This document shows positions 57,295-64,000 of a DNA stretch of 64,000 bases, in pieces. Position 1 is the first letter of the stretch. The number at the start of each line of letters is the position of its first letter. The translations under genes and the position numbers were made by a program. The DNA lies in NCBI RefSeq assembly GCF_037042905.1, contig NC_087252.1, positions 27,766,994 to 27,830,993 on the forward strand, written 5' to 3'. The notes under the pieces are model-generated. The model was not told where the DNA came from. It saw nothing but the letters and a program-made list of their open reading frames with translations, and ran no database searches. The stretch comes from Lytechinus pictus. Its lineage: Eukaryota > Echinodermata > Echinoidea > Temnopleuroida > Toxopneustidae.

Positions 57295-58870
57295 AATTGC
57301 AATAGCAATGTCAACAAAAGTTTCCGCTTGAGTGAGCACCACTTATTTTTAACAAGTTCGTTTAAAATTATTTGCGCAGCTATTCGGAAGAGAGATATGG
57401 ATGAAAGTGGAGGCAAATAATGAAGAGAACAGGCACTTTTATCTAAGAAGATTTATAGATATATCCCAATTTTAAACTGTTCCTTGCTCAACGTTCATAT
57501 CCATCAATTCCCACTTTCCCCACACATACTCATCATCTCTACTCGCCGACTCAAAATCAACTGGCCCAGTAAAAATATACTGGAAACCGGTAAAATTATA
57601 CTTGAAACCAGTAAAAATTCTTACTGGTCTTACTGGTTTTTCCTTCTGGGCTCCACTTTCTCGCCTATCCATTTCTTCTCTTCTTCTACCCACTCCTTCT
57701 ATAACACTTCACATGGTGTACCGTAAACCACATCAGCGATTGTACATACCACCATGCAAACCTTCAAACAACATCTAACCCTAAGTTATGTTTACTTGGG
57801 ATTAAAATGTTGAATTCGGTAGCAAACTTGCTGAAAATTGCCAGGTAGCATTTTTTATTTTCATAAATCAGAAAAGGAAAGAGATTGTGACAAGTGGAGC
57901 GCCTCTGTTAGCTCGCCTGCATTACGTGATTCAATATAGTAGCAGTGCTGACTTTGAAATCTACTACAAAATAGGAATTAGTCACAAAAACGCCAATAAT
58001 ATAATATGATATTATACGTTCATTTACCCTAAATGACATTTGACCTTAATCATGTGACATAAGACCTGTCAGTGATACTTGATTACCCCTATGTCCACAT
58101 TTCATATACTATATTCATAATCTTTGAGTTATGATGGCAATTCAACAATTACCACCGACATTGCAAAAGTTCATTGACCTTAAATGACCTTTGACTTTAA
58201 TCTTGTGACCTGGAATTCAAACGGATTGTTCAGTGATTACCCTTATACACTGTAAAAATGAAGTGCTAATTTAGCACTTACAGTGGTTGTATAGTGACTG
58301 CACTACGAGTGCTGATTTTTTTAATTCAAATTTAAACTAGAAAATCAGCACTAGTAGTGCAGTCACTATACAAGCACTTTAAGAGCTATATAGCATTTAA
58401 TTTTTTTACAGTGTATGTGTCCAAGTTTTATGAACTGGATCCATAAACTTTCAAAGTTATGTTGGTTAATTCAACATATACCCCCAACTTGGTCAAATTT
58501 CATTGACCCTAAATAATCTGTGACCTTTGTCATGTGACCTGAAACCTAGGCAGGATATTCAGTCTTAATTCACTACCTTTATAGGTTCATAAATTCTCTA
58601 ACTTATGATGTCATTTAAAAAACATCAACCTTTGGCTAAGATTTCAATGTTGACGCCACCGCCAGCGTCGTGAAAATCAGCATGTTTATATGAGCCAGCC
58701 AATTTCTGGGTTCTTTACAAAAGTGGACAGTGCTCACTCAAGCGTAATTTTTGGACAATAATTATACTGTCATCTGATAAAACAGACCACAGTCCAATCA
58801 TTTATGTGGCAAAAATATCCCCATATTTCAAATGCAATTGCTAGGGCCTTTTCGAAGTGCAAACTTTATA
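57295..58870. mobile_element. decayed, interrupted copy of the mariner-type MITE
   Basis: 57300-57400 (TTTCCGCTTGAGTGAGCACC) matches the left part of the 10825-11782 element, and 58715-58870 (AGTGGACAGTGCTCACTCAA, then GACCACAGTCCAATC) matches its right part. The middle was replaced by GACCTTTGACC-type repeats and a TA-flanked MITE (58248-58413). Confidence 0.5.
58248..58413. mobile_element. 166-bp TA-flanked MITE, TIR CACTGTAAAAA
   Basis: CACTGTAAAAATGAAGTGC at the left and TTTTTTTACAGTG at the right sit between TA dinucleotides. An inner inverted repeat TGTATAGTGACTGCACTAC / GTAGTGCAGTCACTATACA makes nearly the entire element a hairpin. Tc1/mariner type by end and target. Confidence 0.8.
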
Positions 58871-59319
58871 TAGATACATACCGTAGAAACTAAGAGAAGT
58901 TACTTCGAAAAAAGGACAATAATTACCTTTCTTCAAAACAGGTAGGGCCTTGGGAATATTCATTCTGTTGGGTACTTTGCCTGTTGATATCAAATTTTAA
59001 TATATATTACATATAAGGCCATTACATGAATAACATTAATAAGTACACGATTCGCTATGCCATATCGAGAGGTTCCTCAGGTTTTTTTGAAAAGACAGTC
59101 ACCATATTAGTCAAAGATTTTTATATTTTTTAATTATTTGCTTTTTGAAAAAAAACACGAGATACTAGTAAATGGCTTGTTTTAACACGCAGTGTAAGTG
59201 ATGCGTAAGTTTCCTGATAATTTCTATGGGGAGCCTTGAGCTGAAAAATTAAACGTGGAGTGGAAGCTAGCCAGCCGGAAAATTTTTCCTATGGTGTCTA
59301 TCAAAAGTACAACGCTATA

Positions 59320-59571
59320 CTCTAAAAAAAATTGGGTAAAAGTACTCCAAGAGGGTAATTATTTGTCCAACCAACATTGGGCATTTCTTTTGGGCATTTT
59401 TATTTATTCAGTGTTATGAAAATATTGCCCATTCTAAAGTAATAGATGTTAATTTTCTAACCTTAGCGGGCAATATGCTTCCCGAATTGGGTAAAATACT
59501 GCCAAAAATTGTTTGGACACATAATTACCCTCGTGGTGGTAAAACCTTTACCCAAATTTTTTTTTACAGTG
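59320..59571. mobile_element. 252-bp TA-flanked MITE, TIR ACTGTAAAAAAAATTTGGG
   Basis: CTCTAAAAAAAATTGGGTAA at the left and TTACCCAAATTTTTTTTTAC then AGTG at the right, between TA dinucleotides. Interior GGGCAATAT / TTGCCC words. The end is shared with the 58248 element only in CACTGTAAAA. Confidence 0.7.
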
Positions 59572-59687
59572 TACCAAGAAGTTATCACCCTGGCCCTGCA
59601 ATATTAAATGTAGAATGAGCGGGTCGCGCGCCGGAAGCATGCAGGGCTATAGCGCAGTACGTGCACGGTGATATCTACGCGCCGGAC

Positions 59688-59835
59688 GCGCGTTTCCGTT
59701 TTACACCCTGGCGAAGGCATTTTCCGAAAAAATAGCCACAAAGCGACTAGTGAAGAGTCTACGTCTACGTTTGTTTACATAATCAGCTGGGCGCGCGATC
59801 CAAAAGTCCGCACCGAAGATATCCGCAGAACATCT
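59688..59835 (+). repeat. CGCGCGTTTCCG module (long form, copy 1)
   Basis: Starts exactly at CGCGCGTTTCCGTTTTACAC and runs through CCTGGCGAAGGCATTTTCC, AAGCGACTAGTGAAGAGTC, TCAGCTGGGCGCGCGATCC and GAAGATATCCGCAGAACAT. Its plus-strand translation (RVSVLHPGEGIFRKNS) repeats in the other copies, but so does the DNA, so no protein is inferred. Confidence 0.75.
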
Positions 59836-60720
59836 ATTTCTCAAATTCTCTATCTCCCTCTATCTATCTATCCATCTGTCTGTCTTTTGTTCTCTCCTCT
59901 CTTTCTCTATTTCTCTTTTTTCCGTCCATATATCTATCTATCTATAACATATTTCTCCATCTCTCAAGTTCTCTCCCCCATCTATCTATCTTCTATCTAT
60001 TTATCTATCTATGTAACTACAGTATCTATCTATCTATCTATCAATCTGTCTGTCTTTTTTTCTCTGTCTCTCTCATTCTTTATCTATCTATCTATCTATC
60101 TATCTCTCAAATTATCTATCTCTCTCTCTCTCCCTCTATCTATCTATCTATGTAACTACAGTATTTATCTATCTGTTAATTTGTCTATCTTCTCTGTCTC
60201 TCTCATTCTTTATCTTATATCTATATCTATATATCTCTCTCTCTCCCCCCTCTATCTATCTATCTATCTATCCATCTGTCTGTCTTTTTTCTCTCTTTCT
60301 CTTTTTCCGTCCATATATATATCTATCTATCTTTAACATCTCTCCATCTCTCAAGTTCTCTCCCCATCTATCTATCTATCTATCTATCTTCTATTTATCT
60401 ATGTAACTACAGTATCTATCTATCTGTTAATTTGTCTATCTTCTCTGTCTCTCTCTCCCTCTCTCTCTATCTATCTATCCATCTGTCTTTTTTCTCTCTT
60501 TCTCTATCTCTCTTTATCCGTCCATACATCTATCTATCTATCTATAACATCTCTCTCCCCCTCTCTCAAGTTCTCTCCCCCATCTATCTATATTTATCCA
60601 TCTCTCTGCATGTCTTTCTCTCACTCTCTATTTTCATCTATCTATCTATGTCTCTATCTATTTATCAGTCTTCTATATATCTATCTTTCGGCATCTATGT
60701 GTATCAACCCATCAAACTTC
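59836..60720 (+). repeat. (ATCT)n / pyrimidine-rich field with higher-order repeats
   Basis: Runs of ATCTATCT alternate with CTCTCTCTC. A higher-order block (CATCTGTCTGTCTTTT ... TTTTCCGTCCATA ... CATCTCTCAAGTTCTCTCC) occurs three times, near 59870, 60270 and 60480. ATGTAACTACAGTAT also recurs. The 222- and 102-residue frames here are Ser/Tyr/Leu repeats and are not genes. Confidence 0.85.
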
Positions 60721-60789
60721 AATTTGTCTTTCTATTATAGGTATCTGTTTATTTTGATTTTGTCTGTCATTAACTTTCATAAAAAAAAC

Positions 60790-60985
60790 GTAACTGCAAA
60801 AGTATGTTCGGATTTCACTCATATGACTGCTCTCTGTACATGAAATGCCGAGGAACTCTGTGCTCTGATCAGTAACTGTGCTGATTGCATGCGGTGGTCG
60901 CGCGTTTCCGTTTTACACCCTGGCGAAGGCATTTTCCGCAAAAATAGCCACAAAGCGACTAGTGAAGAGTCTACACACGTCGCTG
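60790..60985 (+). repeat. foldback internal segment plus CGCGCGTTTCCG module (copy 2)
   Basis: 60795-60896 matches 36170-36295 (GCTCTCTGTACATGAA, GATTGCATG.GGTGGT). It is followed at once by CGCGCGTTTCCGTTTTACAC in the orientation opposite to that in the 35601-36410 foldback. The module ends after AAGAGTCTACACACGTCGC. Confidence 0.7.
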
Positions 60986-61174
60986 GTTGCAACACATGGA
61001 GAAACAACGCATCTTGTTCTTTTGATTGGACTCTGATGCCGCGATCGTTATCAGCAGGAAAAGTAATCTGGCAAAATCCCTTTTCAAATCTCCCGCGGCG
61101 GTACTGCCGCTCGTAAAACTTGCGGAAGCGATACCGCGCGGTGCATTATGGGACTGCAAATTCCGTAAACAAAC

Positions 61175-61456
61175 ATGGATGCGTCTAGTAGTGAACCGAG
61201 TGTTGGTGAAATGGCGAATTCTGCAAGCGAAGAAAACCTTATTTTGGAGACAGTAGACTGGGAAACGGAGGCGTATGAGGGTATTTGTATCTGTTCTCTG
61301 CCGAAGACAGAGCAATTGATTGCTTGTTCGTCCGAAACATGCCCGATAGGCCTGTATCATGCGGAGTGCGTCGGACTTCAACTGAATTGTGATCCCGAGG
61401 AGCGTCACAATGAACCCGGACTTGAAGACGAGAGCGCCACTACCGGAACCCCTATG
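61175..61456 (+). CDS. first exon with partial PHD finger, cut by a repeat
   Basis: ATG in AACATGGATG after a CpG-rich leader. 94 codons are native sequence. Residues ~36-69 (GICICSLPKTEQLIACSSE, then TCPIGLYHAECVGLQ) give Cys38-x-Cys40, Cys51, Cys56, His62-x2-Cys65, the first six zinc ligands of an ING-like PHD finger (histone H3 tail reader). The last Cys pair is missing: the exon turns acidic (CDPEERHNEPGLEDE) and then runs into the CGCGCGTTTCCG module at about 61457. The rest may have been spliced from a downstream exon or lost. A transposon gene with a PHD finger is the alternative. 61020-61170 is the likely promoter, including GCATTATGGGACTGCAAAT. Confidence 0.5.
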
Positions 61457-61612
61457 GCCAGGGCGCGCGTTTCCGTTTTACACCCTGGCGAAGGCATTTT
61501 CCGGAAAAATAGCCACAAAGCGACTAGTGAAAAGTCTACGTCTACGTTTGTTTACATAATCAGCTGGGCGCGCGATCCAAAAGTCCGCACCGAAGATATC
61601 CGCAGAACATAC
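61457..61612 (+). repeat. CGCGCGTTTCCG module (long form, copy 3)
   Basis: The same long form as 59688-59835, ending GAAGATATCCGCAGAACATA. The left border is again exactly at CGCGCGTTTCC. It extends the PHD frame artificially to 61636. Confidence 0.75.
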
Positions 61613-61789
61613 GTGCAAATGCAGCTGAGTTTATAGACCAAAATCTTCAGTCTCTGTATTTTGGTTGTTCCGCTGAACTATATACGTTGGCTTCATGATT
61701 TTTTTTTTTTACTTTATCGCACATGATTGTTTATATGAATGGAAACGAATAATAGCTAAAATATTGAAAAATAAAACACATAATTACTT

Positions 61790-62045
61790 TTTTTCATATT
61801 ATATCTATCCTTATATCTATCATATCTGTCTATCCACTATCTATGTTATAAATTAATCTATGGAACTACATGATCGATCTATCTGTTAATTTGTCTATCT
61901 ACTCTGTCTCTCTCATTCTCTATCTACCTATATATCTGTCTATCTATCTATCCATCTAACATCTATCTCTCAAATTCTCTATCTATCCATCTGTCTCTCT
62001 TTATTTCTCTCTATCCATCTATTAATCTACTCGTGCAATATCAAC
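61790..62045 (+). repeat. (ATCT)n-rich field, second block
   Basis: TATCTATC and CTCTCTCATTCTC words follow the long module just as at 59836. The shared order (module, then ATCT field) suggests a duplicated unit. Confidence 0.7.
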
Positions 62046-62049
62046 ACTG

Positions 62050-62549
62050 CTTCGACTTCCTTCGGGAGTCTATTTCCTCAGCTCTACTTTTCCCTTTTTG
62101 TTCTCGATTCGATTCAATTACTACTTTATTTACTTGTTACCATTGTTAAATGTCTTGTATTGCATAATGAGTTTTTTTCTGAAGGTTGCCTCCTATTCTC
62201 TTTCAAATTCCACCTCTTGCTTTCCCTTCTCTTTGTCTTATCCCAATTTCTTTCCCTTCTCTCACCTCTTTCCTCTTCTCTCTCCTCTTTCTTCTTAATC
62301 TTTCATTCCGCTTTTTTCTTCTTTGGTGACACTTTGTAGTAATTTTGGCCTTTTGTATTTATTTATGATACATTTCTTTTTCATCTGTATGAATTTGTAT
62401 TGTATTTGATATTTATTTATGATGTTTACTTTATATTTTGTTATGATTCTATTTGTATGTAAACATTCACTTATTTCAGTCTTTGACTGCTTGTGATTGT
62501 ATTTTGATAGTTTTTATTGCAATAAAATCCAATATATATATATATATGA
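62050..62549 (+). repeat. T-rich sequence ending in AATAAA and (TA)n
   Basis: T/C-rich stretch ending TTTTTATTGCAATAAAATCC then (AT)n. It looks like the 3-prime UTR and tail of a retroelement, but no attached coding part is recognised. Confidence 0.35.
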
Positions 62550-64000
62550 ATGAAATATATTGATTTTCTAAAAACATTTTGTGACAATTATAAATCTGAA
62601 AATAACGGCTATCAACGTAAAAATAACTTGTCTACAAAAGAATTTGATGCCCTCCAAAAATTGGTAGAAGATGATGATATCATCTTCAAACAAGCAGATA
62701 AGGGAGGCGCTTTTGTCTTGATGAAAAGGGATTTTTATATTTCGAAAATGAATGACCATTTGGATTAAAAAGAAACATACCAGAAACTATCCCAAAATGA
62801 GGATACTGGAACCATGAAAAAAATACAAGACTTGGTTAAAAAACATGAAAATATTTTCACAAAAAAATAAACTTTCATAAACTTTAAGTACAAAACAAGT
62901 TATTTTTATGGTTTACCAAAAATACACCAAAGTAAACGTATTAAAGAAAATATTTTGGAGCAGAAAAGCTCTTACGTTCAATGTGGTACTGATGTAGACT
63001 TAAAAATGAGACCAATAGTTGCTGGACAAGTATGTCCAACTCATCGTCTTAGTAATTTGATCGATGTTGTGCTAAAACCTTACTTGAAACATGTGAAAAG
63101 TTATATTAGAGATAGTGTTGATTTTTTTAATCATCTACCAGAAAATATTGATAATGATAGTTTATTGGTTACTTTTGATGTTAACAGCCTTTATACCAAT
63201 ATTGATCATCAAGTTGGATTAGATGCTATTCCATATTGGTTGGAAACATATCCTGAAGATCTAAATCCCAGGATAACTAAAGAATTTATTTTAGATGCCA
63301 TTGACTTAATTTTGAAAAACAACATACTAGAATTCAATGGTAACTTTCATAAACAAATCAAAGGAACAGCAATGGGCACAAAAATGACCCCTACATACGC
63401 AAATCCTTTTCTCGGATATCTGGAAAAGCAACTATATAAGAAAGTAGAGGAAATCATTTCGCACAACGCCAGATTGTATGTGGAAGAAAATTGGTTTAGG
63501 TATTTGGATGACTGTTTTATTATATGGAAAAAAAGAGTTTGGTGATGTTCAAGCTTTCTATAATATACTTCAAAATATTCATGAAGATATCAAGTTCAAA
63601 ATAGATATTTCAGGAGAAACCATTTCTTTCTTGGATATAAATGTTAAAAAGAAAAGTGGTAAATTGGAAACAGATATATATTATAAGATTACAGACACGC
63701 ATCAATATTTGCACTTCAACTCTTGTCATCCACGACACACAAAAAGAAATGTTCCATATAATCTGGCAAGAAGAATTTGTACTATTGTGTCTAATGAAGA
63801 AATTAGAGAAAAAAGATTAAAAGAATTAGAATCAATGCTTATCCTTCGGAAATATCCAAAGGAACTTATCGAAGTTGGCATACAGAAAGCACGTTCTATA
63901 GAACAAAAAATTCTAAGACAAACAAAGAAGAAGATTGAGCAATTATATTGTTTTCGTTTCTACATATAATCCGAATAATGGAGACTTTTCAAATTCTATA
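62550..64000 (+). pseudogene. Penelope-like element reverse transcriptase, broken and cut by window end
   Basis: 62550-62768 encodes the N-terminal box DDIIFKQADKGGAFVLMKRD. Stops follow at 62766 and 62867. 62880-63545 has FYGLPKIHQ (KIHK-like), MRPIVAGQVCPTHRLSNLID, LLVTFDVNSLYTNI (catalytic Asp), IKGTAMGTKMTPTYANPFLG and RYLDDCFIIW (YLDD). After a frame change near 63540 come FLDINVKKKSGKLETDIYYK, HQYLHFNSCHPRHTK and NLARRICTIVSN. Another shift near 63925 leads into IVFVSTYNPNNGDF. This order is diagnostic of Penelope-like RTs, which are related to telomerase RT. The GIY-YIG endonuclease, if present, lies beyond 64000. Several breaks show that this copy is inactive. Confidence 0.88.

Noticed and set aside
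59668..60336. 222-residue open frame as a gene
   Set aside because: Most of it is Ser/Ile/Tyr/Leu repeats translated from ATCT microsatellite. The first 50 residues come from a DNA repeat also found elsewhere.

Overview
The window is eukaryotic, and almost certainly from the nuclear genome of an invertebrate animal. It is AT-rich, has no operons or prokaryotic signals, carries GT-AG introns, and is packed with transposable elements: CR1/L2-like LINEs, a Penelope-like element, tRNA-derived SINEs, Crypton and DDE DNA transposons, many MITEs, long palindromes and minisatellites. A death-domain exon, a THAP exon, repeated poly-G MITEs and the palindromic GCGAGCGCGAAGCGCGAGC repeat suggest a marine deuterostome such as an echinoderm. 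That placement is an inference from repeat style, not a demonstrated fact.

Layout. 1-4.2 kb: SINE, roughly 60-bp and 48-bp minisatellites holding two cleanly bounded insertions, a TTACATTTGTGGG array, and a spliced THAP-domain exon (minus strand). 4.2-10.3 kb: satellite monomers, a 1-kb TIR element and arrays of palindromes. 10.8-11.8 kb: mariner-type MITE. 12.2-12.8 kb: a 16-17 bp array. 14.1-19.3 kb: a 5.2-kb DNA transposon whose long inverted ends are arrays of 18-20 bp palindromes around a two-exon DDE integrase-like transposase (minus) that carries an in-frame stop. 19.5-20.6 kb: the minisatellite module seen at 3.5 kb returns as two copies facing each other. 20.7-23.7 kb: a TIR element holding LINE pieces, a 200-bp palindrome and (TA)n. 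25.3-31.6 kb: three minus-strand LINEs, one nested in another, with a TTAA MITE at a junction. 31.8-36.9 kb: an inverted-repeat-bounded segment, GCGAGCG satellites, a SINE and foldback elements. 40.1-41.3 kb: a frameshifted Crypton-type tyrosine recombinase. 44.0-45.8 kb: three spliced exons of a P-loop GTPase-like gene (minus). 49-55 kb: MITEs, a SINE with a nested insertion and a mariner foldback. 56.2-56.5 kb: a death-domain exon (minus). 59.7-62 kb: dispersed CGCGCGTTTCCG modules, a large (ATCT)n field and a partial PHD-finger exon. 62.5-64 kb: a broken Penelope-like reverse transcriptase running to the window edge.

Host genes. Only three loci look like host or host-type genes: the GTPase-like gene, the death-domain exon upstream of it on the same strand with compatible splice phase, and possibly the THAP and PHD exons. 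None of the transposon coding regions seen is intact. Coordinates of exons were worked out by hand from splice signals and reading frame, and repeat borders are approximate unless a target-site duplication is given.
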